Assembly: GCA_020199905.1 (NCBI GenBank)
Contig: JAIVJS010000005.1
Span: 1-64,000, forward strand
Direction: 5' to 3'
DNA: 64,000 nucleotides
Source of the DNA: Acidobacteriota bacterium
Lineage (GTDB): Bacteria > Acidobacteriota > Thermoanaerobaculia > UBA5066 > Gp7-AA6
Numbering within the stretch: position 1 is the stretch's first letter; every line of letters begins with the position of its first letter. Below the pieces are notes generated by a model, which worked only from the letters and a program-made list of their open reading frames with translations, ran no database searches and was not told the DNA's origin. Shown here one piece after another: positions 8,015 through 15,280 of this stretch. Both the position numbers and the translations under genes were made by a program.

Positions 8015-8940
8015 GGAGAGACCGCTGCGGCTATCGCCCGGGCGACCGCTTCCGCGGCCGCCGCGCCCACCTGGAGCCGGAGCGCGAGAGGCGGCGCGTC
8101 CCCGCCGGGCGCGAGCGCGAAGGCCACGTCTCCATCGACGACGGTATGCGCGGGGCGGACCGCGCGGGCGATGCCGTCGTGCGCCTCGATCGCGATCCGC
8201 TTGAGCGACCCCGGCTCGAAGGGAACGGTGGTCGCGACGCACACGAGCGTCGTGTTCGCGCCCGCCCGCGGATTCTCGGGAAGCGCCTCGCGCCAGAGAG
8301 CGTCCGCGGAACGGATCCGTCCGCCGCGTCCGTCGGAAGGTGCGGCGAGAAGAGCGCCTGAGCCGGCGTCCACGACGTCCCCGAACGGATTGGCCACGGC
8401 GAGGGCGGCCACCTCTCCGCCGCCGGACAGGACGAGACGGCAGATCCCGAGGCCGCCTCCCGCCGCATGCCCGGCGCCACGGAGCTTTCCGGCGGTCGCG
8501 CCCGTGCCGGCGCCCACGCGCCCGGTGGCGATTCCGCCCGGGCCGGCCGCGGAATCGCAGGCCGCTTCGCCCATTCGTTCGTCCGGAAACGCGCCCGGGT
8601 CTCCGACGCCGAGGTCGAAGAGGACCGCGGCGGCGACGATCGGCACCCGGACGGACCCGACGGCGAAGCCGGCTCCCGCGCGGCGCAGCCACGCCATCAC
8701 GCCGTTCGCCGCCGCGAGCCCGAATGCGCTGCCGCCCGTGAACAGCAGCGCGTCGATCTGCGAGACGAGATTGCCCGGAGCGAAAACACCGGTCTCCCGC
8801 GTTCCCGGCGCGCCCCCGCGGACGTCGACCGCGGCGATGGTCCCCGCGGGCGGAAGGACCACCGTGCATCCGGTGCGCCGCTCGAAATCACTCGCATGTC
8901 CGATCCGGTAACCCGGCAGGAAATTCGCGTCGGCGCTCAC
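8011..8940 (-). CDS. P1 family peptidase (DmpA-like, S58)
   Basis: From the GTG at 8940 the product is 309 residues. It shows the DmpA/aminopeptidase signatures LFTGGSAFGLAAANGVMAWL (residues 67-86) and GRVGAGTGATAGKL (140-153). The self-processing site is visible in AGANTTLVCVAT, where the threonine after the asparagine (about residue 230) should become the N-terminal nucleophile of the small subunit. The family hydrolyses beta-peptides, D-amino acid amides or esters. The GTG overlaps the stop codon of the SprT-like gene, and its own stop overlaps the transporter start. Confidence 0.8.
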   Translation of the reverse strand: MSADANFLPGYRIGHASDFERRTGCTVVLPPAGTIAAVDVRGGAPGTRETGVFAPGNLVSQIDALLFTGGSAFGLAAANGVMAWLRRAGAGFAVGSVRVPIVAAAVLFDLGVGDPGAFPDERMGEAACDSAAGPGGIATGRVGAGTGATAGKLRGAGHAAGGGLGICRLVLSGGGEVAALAVANPFGDVVDAGSGALLAAPSDGRGGRIRSADALWREALPENPRAGANTTLVCVATTVPFEPGSLKRIAIEAHDGIARAVRPAHTVVDGDVAFALAPGGDAPPLALRLQVGAAAAEAVARAIAAAVSP

Positions 8941-9428
8941 GGCGTGTCGGCCAAGCGGTGGAGGCGGGAGGGCCGGCCCGCGTCGTGGCAGCGGACGCAG
9001 AAGCGCGGAGAGCGGAAGGCCCGGAACCGTCGAAAGATCTCGTGGCAGCCCTCGCAGCGGTACACGACCTTCTTCTTCTCCCGGAATCGCTTCAACGCCT
9101 CCGTCTCGGGCGCGGGGGACCGCCGGGCGCCGAGCTGCCGCGCCAGCCGCCAGAACAGGGCCCCGTGACCGACTTTCGCGCCTCGCAGCCGAAAGGCCCA
9201 CGCGTGCGCGGCCTCGTGCCTCAGGGTCTCGACACGCTCCGGCTCCGAGAGATGCGCCGAGATCGTGATCCGGTGCGGATTGCCGTAGACGATCTCGCCT
9301 CCGGTCAGCTTGCGGCGCGAGAGGCGGACCGCCGACGGCCCGAGCCCGAACCGGGCGGCGAGACGGTCGTAGTGCGATTGGAGCCGGGCCTCGGCGTCGA
9401 TCGCGCCGATCGGAAAGAGAAGGCTCAC
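8937..9428 (-). CDS. SprT-like zinc metalloprotease domain protein
   Basis: Starting at the GTG at 9428 gives 163 residues; the remainder of the 393-residue ORF is antisense to the hydrolase gene. It contains the metalloprotease helix LRHEAAHAWAF (HExxH form) and a C-terminal zinc ribbon with CEGC and CVRC pairs. This matches the SprT/Spartan core, a family that in eukaryotes cleaves DNA-protein crosslinks. The bacterial role is unclear. It is the first gene of a three-gene run with GTGA overlaps to the peptidase and the transporter. Confidence 0.75.
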   Translation of the reverse strand: MSLLFPIGAIDAEARLQSHYDRLAARFGLGPSAVRLSRRKLTGGEIVYGNPHRITISAHLSEPERVETLRHEAAHAWAFRLRGAKVGHGALFWRLARQLGARRSPAPETEALKRFREKKKVVYRCEGCHEIFRRFRAFRSPRFCVRCHDAGRPSRLHRLADTP

Positions 9429-9433
9429 GTGGA

Positions 9434-9456
9434 TTAGATTAGCGCGGTCAACCGCG
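9434..9456 (+). promoter_or_regulatory. TAGATT box and CGCGGTCAACCGCG palindrome
   Basis: TAGATT followed by GCGCGG resembles the local -10 pattern. A perfect 6-2-6 inverted repeat, CGCGGT-CA-ACCGCG, lies between it and the ribosome site aaggagga of the hydrolase gene. It may be an operator, or a leftover of the dispersed repeat, which also contains ccgcggtcaac. Confidence 0.35.
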
Positions 9457-9467
9457 AAGGAGGAAAA

Positions 9468-10235
9468 ATGGTTCGCAGGATTTTCGCATCCCTCATCGGT
9501 CTCCTCTCGCTCGGCGCGGCGCTCGTGGCGCAATCTCCCGATCGGATGGTCGAGTTCCCGAGCGGAAGCGAGAAGGCCTCCGCCTATCTCGCGGCGCCGG
9601 AGGGAGGCGGGCGCAAGCCGGCCGTCGTCGTCATCCAGGAATGGTGGGGCCTGAACGATTTCGTGAAGGGGAAGGCGGACGCGCTGGCGAAGCAGGGATA
9701 CGTCGCGCTCGCCGTCGATCTCTATCGCGGGAAGGTCGCGACCGATTCCGACACGGCGCACCAGCTCATGCGAGGACTTCCGGAGGACCGCGCGATCCGC
9801 GACTTGAAATCCTCGGTCGCGTATCTGCGCACCCGGTCCGACGTCGACGGAAAAAAGATCGCCGCCATCGGCTGGTGCATGGGAGGCGGTTACTCCCTCG
9901 GTCTCGCTCTGGCGGAGCCGACCCTGGCCGGCGCGGTGATCAATTACGGCCGGCTCGTCACGGAAGACGTCACGATCGCGTCCCTCAAGGTCCCGCTGCT
10001 CGGGAATTTCGGGGGACAGGACCAGGGCATACCGCCCGGCTCCGTTCGCGAGTTCGAGCGCAAGGCGAAGGCTGCGGGCAAGTCCGTCGACTTCAAGATC
10101 TACCCGGACGCGGGGCACGGATTCGCCTCGGCCACCGACCCGAAGGTGTACCGCCCGGCGGACGCGAGAGACGCCGACGCGAGGTCGAGCGCCTTTCTCG
10201 CCAAAATCCTGAAGGGCCAGGGTCTGAAAGGATAG
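9468..10235 (+). CDS. Secreted dienelactone hydrolase family protein
   Basis: The 255-residue protein has an N-terminal signal peptide (to about residue 22) and an alpha/beta-hydrolase core. The dienelactone hydrolase triad is complete: cysteine in GWCMGGGYS, aspartate in FGGQDQGIP and histidine in DAGHGFA. The family opens lactones or esters; the periplasmic location here argues against the classical chloroaromatic pathway and for a general esterase. The ribosome site aaggagga lies six bases before the ATG. A ferredoxin gene follows in the same direction after 64 bases, behind its own promoter-like element. Confidence 0.85.
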   Translation: MVRRIFASLIGLLSLGAALVAQSPDRMVEFPSGSEKASAYLAAPEGGGRKPAVVVIQEWWGLNDFVKGKADALAKQGYVALAVDLYRGKVATDSDTAHQLMRGLPEDRAIRDLKSSVAYLRTRSDVDGKKIAAIGWCMGGGYSLGLALAEPTLAGAVINYGRLVTEDVTIASLKVPLLGNFGGQDQGIPPGSVREFERKAKAAGKSVDFKIYPDAGHGFASATDPKVYRPADARDADARSSAFLAKILKGQGLKG

Positions 10236-10263
10236 TCCGGCGCCTCTCAGGCGCGAACTGATC

Positions 10264-10276
10264 TAAAATCCCCGGC
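10264..10276 (+). promoter_or_regulatory. Putative -10 TAAAATCCCCGGCG before ferredoxin
   Basis: TAAAAT followed by CCCCGGCG lies 30 bases upstream of the ferredoxin ATG and is the clearest example of the recurring local element. A gagaggagg ribosome site follows. Confidence 0.5.
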
Positions 10277-10299
10277 GTCTCGAGAGGAGGGACGAATCG

Positions 10300-10569
10300 A
10301 TGGGCATGTACATCATCGCGGAACCCTGCATCGGCACGAAGGACACCGCCTGCGTCGACGTGTGTCCCGTCGATTGCATCCATCCGCGCAAAGACGAGAA
10401 GGAATTCGAGACGGCGGAGATGCTCTACATCGACCCCGACGTCTGCATCCAGTGCGGCAACTGCGAACCAGCCTGTCCGGTGACGGCGATCTTCACCGAG
10501 GAGACGATCCCCGAGAAGTGGAAGCACTACCTCCAGGTGAACGCCGACTGGTACAAGAACCGGACCTGA
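10300..10569 (+). CDS. Ferredoxin (7Fe-8S / 4Fe-4S type)
   Basis: This 89-residue ferredoxin carries two cluster motifs. CIGTKDTACVDVCPVDC provides the N-terminal site with the spacing of a 3Fe-4S or 4Fe-4S cluster, and CIQCGNCEPACP provides a standard 4Fe-4S site. The C-terminal EKWKHYLQVNADWYKN is typical of the FdxA-type seven-iron ferredoxins. It is a soluble electron carrier; no redox partner is adjacent. It has its own promoter-like TAAAAT element, a strong ribosome site and a downstream terminator, so it is probably monocistronic. Confidence 0.9.
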   Translation: MGMYIIAEPCIGTKDTACVDVCPVDCIHPRKDEKEFETAEMLYIDPDVCIQCGNCEPACPVTAIFTEETIPEKWKHYLQVNADWYKNRT

Positions 10570-10606
10570 CGGCGGGCGGAAGGCGCCGCCCGGTTGGGCG
10601 CAAGAG

Positions 10607-10633
10607 AAAAAGGGAGCCGCGCGGCTCCCTTTT
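10607..10633. terminator. Bidirectional intrinsic terminator
   Basis: The arms aaaagggagccgc and gcggctccctttt form a perfect inverted repeat. It has A-tracts on one side and T-tracts on the other, so it can terminate both the ferredoxin gene and the convergent small secreted protein gene. Confidence 0.9.
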
Positions 10634-10655
10634 CGATTTCCCGGGGGTTGGTGCG

Positions 10656-10955
10656 CTAGCCGCGGGAGACGCTGATCTGGTGGGCGAGGTTCTGGCCGTC
10701 CGGCAGGGTCGTATAGCGGACGGTGACCCGCACCCCGACCGCGAGCGTGCCGTTGATCTTGGTGTCGTTCGTCCAGACGAAGCGGGTCTCGGGGCCGTCG
10801 GTCAGCGCCACGACGACGGCCCGATCGGTCGCCTGCAGGCGGGCTACGTTCCCCGACGCGGTCTGCATCTTGTCTCCCGCAGGGGCGGCCGCCAGGGCCG
10901 AAAGACCGAGGGCCAGGGTCACCAGCAGGGCCGAAGCACGAAGAACGTTACGCAT
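10656..10955 (-). CDS. Small secreted beta-rich protein (unknown)
   Basis: I start at the second methionine (MRNVLRAS), which begins a clean signal peptide ending near AAAPAGD; this gives 99 residues. The mature protein of about 75 residues reads as short beta strands (ASGNVARLQATDRAVVVALTD, then VRVTVRYTTLPDGQNLAHQISV). It resembles an OB-like or DUF5666-type domain, but I cannot name a family with certainty. Convergent with the ferredoxin gene and sharing its terminator, it stands alone. Its promoter should lie in the 100 bases before the TPR gene. Confidence 0.6.
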   Translation of the reverse strand: MRNVLRASALLVTLALGLSALAAAPAGDKMQTASGNVARLQATDRAVVVALTDGPETRFVWTNDTKINGTLAVGVRVTVRYTTLPDGQNLAHQISVSRG

Positions 10956-11005
10956 GGGAGGCCTCCACCGTGACATAACAGGGGTACGGCTGCGGGCATT
11001 TCCAT

Positions 11006-11034
11006 TTGACAGGGTTCCCGCGGCTCCCTAAAAT
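11006..11034 (+). promoter_or_regulatory. Sigma70 promoter TTGACA-17-TAAAAT
   Basis: TTGACA at 11006-11011 and TAAAAT at 11029-11034 are separated by exactly 17 bases, close to the bacterial consensus. A ccggagg ribosome site and the ATG at 11071 follow. This is the best promoter in the window. Confidence 0.85.
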
Positions 11035-11070
11035 ACGCCGTTTTCGCAAAAATGCCGGAGGCACGACACG

Positions 11071-11739
11071 ATGGCCAAGCGCTGGACTGAAGCGGAATTG
11101 CGATTCTTGAAGGATAACGCTCAAAAGATGAGCGTTCAGGCTCTCGCCGATGTGCTTTCGGTGCGCATCGACGAGCTCGAAAAGAAGATGGAGAAGCTCG
11201 GTTTGCTGGGAAATCTCGAGGCGCCCGCCGCGAAGAAAGCGCAGACGCTGAAGGAGCTTTCCCGCCACACCGAGAACGCCCGCAAGGACTTCGACCGCGG
11301 GGTCTCGGCCCTCCAGAAGAAGAAGTTCGACGATGCGGAACGCAACCTGACCGACCTGATCCAGAAGTATCCCGACGAAAAAGAGCTGGTGGACCGCGCC
11401 CGCGTCTACCTCGCGATCTGTGAGCGACAGAAGAAGAGCGCCCTGCCGGCGATGACGGAGCCCGAGGAGTTTTATTACGCCGCCGTGGTCGAGAAGAACC
11501 GCGGCAACGTGCCCGAGGCCATCGAGCACTTGAAGCGCGCCCACAAGAAGAACGGCAACGGCCGCGTCGATTTTCTCCTCGCGTGCTGCTACGCGCAGAC
11601 CGGCGAGTCGGAAGTCTCGCTGCAGCATCTGAGGAAGGCCATCGAGGAAGATCAGCAGCATCGGATCCTGGCGCGGCATGATCGCGATTTCGATCCGCTG
11701 CGCGACACTCCGGAATTCCAGGAGCTTCTGGCTTCCTGA
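11071..11739 (+). CDS. TPR protein with N-terminal helix-turn-helix-like segment
   Basis: The 222-residue soluble protein starts with WTEAELRFLKDNAQKMSVQALADVLSVRIDELEKKMEKLGL. This looks like the small DNA-binding helical domain seen in proteins that survey GcrA/SANT-like sequences. From about residue 60 it consists of TPR-like helical pairs (ARKDFDRGVSALQKKKFDDAERNLTDLIQKYPDE, then FYYAAVVEKNRGNVPEAIEHLKRA). It ends DPLRDTPEFQELLAS, common in TPR proteins. The function is unknown. It is driven by a near-consensus promoter, and glmU follows after 44 bases. Confidence 0.7.
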   Translation: MAKRWTEAELRFLKDNAQKMSVQALADVLSVRIDELEKKMEKLGLLGNLEAPAAKKAQTLKELSRHTENARKDFDRGVSALQKKKFDDAERNLTDLIQKYPDEKELVDRARVYLAICERQKKSALPAMTEPEEFYYAAVVEKNRGNVPEAIEHLKRAHKKNGNGRVDFLLACCYAQTGESEVSLQHLRKAIEEDQQHRILARHDRDFDPLRDTPEFQELLAS

Positions 11740-11783
11740 TCCGAAACCGATCAGGAGCTCGAGGTCCGAAGGGGCCGCTGGCC

Positions 11784-13232
11784 GTGAAACAGAAGAGGAC
11801 CGGAGGGACGCCGCCGCCGCGGCTGCGCGCCGGGGCTCCCCGCTCCGAGTCCGCGCCCGCGGTCGTGATTCTCGCGGCCGGAGTCGGATCGCGGATGCGT
11901 TCGTCGGTTCCCAAGGTCCTGCACCGGATGGGGGGCCGCGCCCTGATCCACGCCGTGATGGACGTCGCGTCCGAGCTCTCGCCCGCAGCGACCGTCGCCG
12001 TGCTCGGCGCGGGTCGCGAGCGCGTCGAGGCGGCGCTCTCCGGGCGCCCGGTGACCGTCGCCGTCCAGGATCCGCCCCTCGGGACGGGGGACGCCGTGCG
12101 GCAGGCGCTTCCCGCGCTGAAGGCGCACGTCGGCCCGGTCCTCATCCTCTCGGGGGACGTTCCTCTTCTCCGCGCGCAGACGCTGACCGCGCTGATCGCG
12201 CTCCGGCGGGAGGCGGCCCTCGATCTCGCGTTTCTGACCTTCCGGCCGCCGGACGCCGGGGCGTTCGGGCGGGTCGTGCGCGATAAGAGCGGCCGCGTGC
12301 GCGGGATCGTCGAGGCGAAGAACGCCACCGCCCGCGAAGCGAAGATCGGAGAGGTCAACGCCGGGGTGTACTGCTTCGCCTCGGACGCTCTCGCCCGAGC
12401 CGTCCGCGCCCTCGAGAGAGACTCGAAGAGCGGCGAGTATTTGCTGACCGACGCTGTCGCGTTTCTCGCGAGTCACGGGGGACGGGTCGACGCGATCGGC
12501 GTCGCCGACTGGCGAGAGGCGTGGGGCATCAACACGCGCCGCGACCTGGCCGAGGCGGAGGCGATCGAGAGGGGCCGCGCCCTGGAGCGCGCCCTGGACG
12601 CGGGGGCGACGATCCTCGATCCGCAGACGGCGCGGATCGGACCGCTCGTGCGGATCGACGCGGACGCGGTCCTTCACCCGTTCGTGTGTCTTGAGGGCAC
12701 CACGATCATTGGCGCCGGCGCCGAAGTCCTGCCGTTCACGCGCATAGCGGACTCCCGCGTGGAGCCGGAAGCCGTCGTGGGGCCGCACAGCGACGTCGAA
12801 GGCGCCGTCGTCGGCAGAAACGCTCACGTGGGCCCGTTCGCGCGGCTCCGCCCCGGCACCGTCCTCCACGAGGACGTCAGGATCGGGAACTTCGTCGAGA
12901 CGAAGAAGGCCGTCTTCGGCCGGGGGGCCAAGGCCTCGCACCTCGCGTACCTCGGAGACGCGGAGATCGGCGCCGCGGCCAACATCGGCGCCGGGGTCAT
13001 CACCTGCAACTACGACGGAGTGAAGAAGAACCGGACCGAGATCGGCGAAGGCGCTTTCATCGGAAGCGACTCGCAGCTGGTGGCCCCCGTGACGGTGGGG
13101 CGGGGCGCCTACGTGGCAGCCGGGTCGACGATCACCAAAGACGTTCCGGCAGGCGGCCTGGCGATCTCCCGCGAGCCGCAGCGGACCCTCGAAGGGTGGG
13201 CCGACCGCCGCAAGAAGAAGATTCCGCGCTAA
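11784..13232 (+). CDS. glmU: Bifunctional GlmU (GlcN-1-P acetyltransferase / GlcNAc-1-P uridylyltransferase)
   Basis: The 482-residue enzyme makes UDP-GlcNAc for peptidoglycan and lipid A. The N-terminal pyrophosphorylase domain shows VVILAAGVGSRMRSSVPKVLHRMGGRALI, and the C-terminal half is a left-handed beta helix with hexapeptide repeats. It includes NIGAGVITCNYDGVKKNRTEIGEGAFIGSDSQLVAPV, the acetyl-CoA binding region. The first 28 residues are a basic, proline-rich extension, so the start could lie further in. Its product pathway links it to the next gene, glmS, and to lpxC at 54 kb. Confidence 0.95.
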   Translation: MKQKRTGGTPPPRLRAGAPRSESAPAVVILAAGVGSRMRSSVPKVLHRMGGRALIHAVMDVASELSPAATVAVLGAGRERVEAALSGRPVTVAVQDPPLGTGDAVRQALPALKAHVGPVLILSGDVPLLRAQTLTALIALRREAALDLAFLTFRPPDAGAFGRVVRDKSGRVRGIVEAKNATAREAKIGEVNAGVYCFASDALARAVRALERDSKSGEYLLTDAVAFLASHGGRVDAIGVADWREAWGINTRRDLAEAEAIERGRALERALDAGATILDPQTARIGPLVRIDADAVLHPFVCLEGTTIIGAGAEVLPFTRIADSRVEPEAVVGPHSDVEGAVVGRNAHVGPFARLRPGTVLHEDVRIGNFVETKKAVFGRGAKASHLAYLGDAEIGAAANIGAGVITCNYDGVKKNRTEIGEGAFIGSDSQLVAPVTVGRGAYVAAGSTITKDVPAGGLAISREPQRTLEGWADRRKKKIPR

Positions 13233-13248
13233 GGTGATCTCATGACCT

Positions 13249-13281
13249 CTTCGTTTCCCGTTTTCCATTTCCGGTTTCACG
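13249..13281. repeat. Short TTTCCCG heptamer tract between glmU and glmS
   Basis: tcgtttcccgttttccatttccggtttcacg is a degenerate run of the TTTCCCG unit filling half of the 65-base glmU-glmS gap. Confidence 0.6.
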
Positions 13282-13297
13282 CCCGCGGGGTGTCCTG

Positions 13298-15124
13298 ATG
13301 TGCGGCATCGTCGGATACGTCGGCTCCCAGGAGGCCGCGCCGCTGCTTCTCGAAGGGTTGAAGCGCCTCGAGTATCGCGGCTACGACTCCGCCGGCATCG
13401 CGACGCTCTCCAACGGCACCTTCGAGATCCACCGGGCGCCGGGCAAGCTCGGCCGCCTGGTCGAAAAGCTCGGCGCCGCGACCTCCGTGGGAAAGACGGG
13501 AATCGGGCACACGCGATGGGCCACGCACGGCCGTCCGACCGAGGGCAACGCGCACCCGCATCGTGATTGCTCCGGAGAGATCGTCGTCGTTCACAACGGC
13601 ATTTTCGAGAACTTCGCCGAGCGCAAGGCGGAGCTTTTGGCGGAGGGCCATCGGTTCACGAGCGAGACGGACACCGAAGTCTTCGCCCACGAGGTGGAAG
13701 CCGCATTCCACGGCGACCTTCTGGAGGCCGTTCGGGTCGCGGCGAGGCGGCTGACCGGCGCCTACGCCGTGGTGGTGTCTTCGAGCCGCGAGCCCGGCGT
13801 CCTCGTCACCACCCGGAGCGGGCCTCCGATCGTTCTCGGCCTCGGGGCCGGGGAGAACTTCGTCGCCTCGGATCCGGTGGCGCTCGTGCCATGGACCCGG
13901 GACGTGGTGTTTCTCGAAGACGGGGACCTTGCGCGCGTCGACGCGTCGAGCGTCCGCCTGGTCGACGGGGACGGCGCGGCGCTCGTTCGGGCTCCGCAGC
14001 GGATCCTCTGGGACGCCGTCGCCGCGGAGAAGGCCGGTTACCGGCACTTCATGTTGAAGGAAATCCACGAGCAGCCCACCGCGATCGCCGAGACGCTCGG
14101 GGGCAAGGTCGCCCTCGACTCCGGGGAGCTGCTGATCGACAGCCCGCTCCTGACTTCGGAGCGCGTCGCCGGATTCGATCGGGTTCTGCTCCTCGCCTGC
14201 GGCACGTCGTGGCATTCGGCGCTGATCGGCAAGTTTCTGATCGAAGGGATGGCCCGAATCCCCGTGGAGGTGGATTACGGAAGCGAGTTTCGCTACCGCC
14301 TGCCCGTCGTCGACGCGAAAACGCTGACCCTTGGGATCTCCCAGTCGGGCGAGACCGCGGACACCGTCGCGGCACTGTCCGAGGCGCGGCGCCAGGGCGC
14401 GCCGATCGGCGCCATCGTGAACGCTCCGGGAAGCCAGATCGCGCGAATGGCGGACGCGGTGTTCCCGACGCACGCCGGCCCCGAGATCGGCGTCGCGTCC
14501 ACCAAGGCGTTCACGACGCAGCTCGCTGTTCTGTTTCTCCTCGCGGCCCGACTGCGGGAGGCGCGGGGGCTCGGCGAGGGATTGACGGCCGGCGAACGCG
14601 AGGCGCTCTCCGCGCTGCCCCGGGCCCTGAAGGACACGCTGCAGCTCGAGCCCCGCATGGAGGAGCTCGCCCGGAAATTTCATGGCGCTCGCGATTTCCT
14701 CTTTCTCGGCCGCGGCCTCCACTACCCGGTCGCGCTCGAAGGGGCGCTGAAACTGAAGGAGATCTCCTATATCCACGCCGAGGGGTATCCCGCCGGCGAG
14801 ATGAAGCACGGCCCGATCGCGCTGGTGGACGAGAGCCTTCCCGTCGTCGTCCTGGCGCCGCACGACCGCTGGCGCGAAAAGACACTCTCGAACCTGCGCG
14901 AGGTGAAATCGCGCGACGGCGTCTCGATCGTCGTCACGACCCGCGAGGATGACGAGGTTCGAAGCCTCGCCGACGACGTGATCGTTCTTCCCGAAACGAT
15001 TCCCGAGCTGCAGCCCATCGTGTCGATCATCCCGCTGCAGCTTCTCGCGTACCACATCGCGGTGCGCCGGGGCTGCGACGTCGATCAGCCGCGCAATCTG
15101 GCGAAGTCGGTGACGGTGGAATAA
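13298..15124 (+). CDS. glmS: Glutamine-fructose-6-phosphate aminotransferase (isomerizing)
   Basis: The 608-residue enzyme forms glucosamine-6-phosphate from fructose-6-phosphate and glutamine. The mature N-terminus is the catalytic cysteine in MCGIVGYVG, followed by LEYRGYDSAGIA and the glutaminase motifs HTRWATHG and HPHRDCSGEIVVVHNGI. Two SIS domains follow (LLLACGTSWHS near residue 305 and FLFLGRGLHYPVALEGALKLKEISYIHAEGYPAGEMKHGP). It ends with the conserved DQPRNLAKSVTVE. The two genes for the first and last UDP-GlcNAc steps are thus adjacent. Confidence 0.97.
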   Translation: MCGIVGYVGSQEAAPLLLEGLKRLEYRGYDSAGIATLSNGTFEIHRAPGKLGRLVEKLGAATSVGKTGIGHTRWATHGRPTEGNAHPHRDCSGEIVVVHNGIFENFAERKAELLAEGHRFTSETDTEVFAHEVEAAFHGDLLEAVRVAARRLTGAYAVVVSSSREPGVLVTTRSGPPIVLGLGAGENFVASDPVALVPWTRDVVFLEDGDLARVDASSVRLVDGDGAALVRAPQRILWDAVAAEKAGYRHFMLKEIHEQPTAIAETLGGKVALDSGELLIDSPLLTSERVAGFDRVLLLACGTSWHSALIGKFLIEGMARIPVEVDYGSEFRYRLPVVDAKTLTLGISQSGETADTVAALSEARRQGAPIGAIVNAPGSQIARMADAVFPTHAGPEIGVASTKAFTTQLAVLFLLAARLREARGLGEGLTAGEREALSALPRALKDTLQLEPRMEELARKFHGARDFLFLGRGLHYPVALEGALKLKEISYIHAEGYPAGEMKHGPIALVDESLPVVVLAPHDRWREKTLSNLREVKSRDGVSIVVTTREDDEVRSLADDVIVLPETIPELQPIVSIIPLQLLAYHIAVRRGCDVDQPRNLAKSVTVE

Positions 15125-15125
15125 C

Positions 15126-15276
15126 CATCTGTCAGCTGTCAGCTCTCAGCTCTCAGCTTTCAGCCGCGCTGTCACTGGATTCTGTTTCGTACGATCTCAT
15201 CGGTCCTGCTTGTCGTCGGCATCACGCGACCGGGAATCGGTCGGACCCGGCTGACAGCTGAGAGCTGATAGCTTCT
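15126..15276. repeat. Inverted CAGCTCT heptamer tracts around an 84-bp spacer
   Basis: The left arm is gtcagctgtcagctctcagctctcagctttcagc (five near-perfect 7-bp units) and the right arm ggctgacagctgagagctgatagc. The arms can pair with each other. The spacer has no ORF I can support. The layout matches that at 2350-2510. Confidence 0.85.
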
Positions 15277-15280
15277 CCAG

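Noticed and set aside
8011-8940. Apparent loss of the P1 peptidase nucleophile (Ile-Cys after GGGLG)
   Set aside because: The processing site of this family is in the NTTLV block, which is present, so the enzyme looks intact.
15126-15276. Possible CRISPR-like array
   Set aside because: Repeat units are 7 bp and contiguous, without spacers; no cas genes occur.
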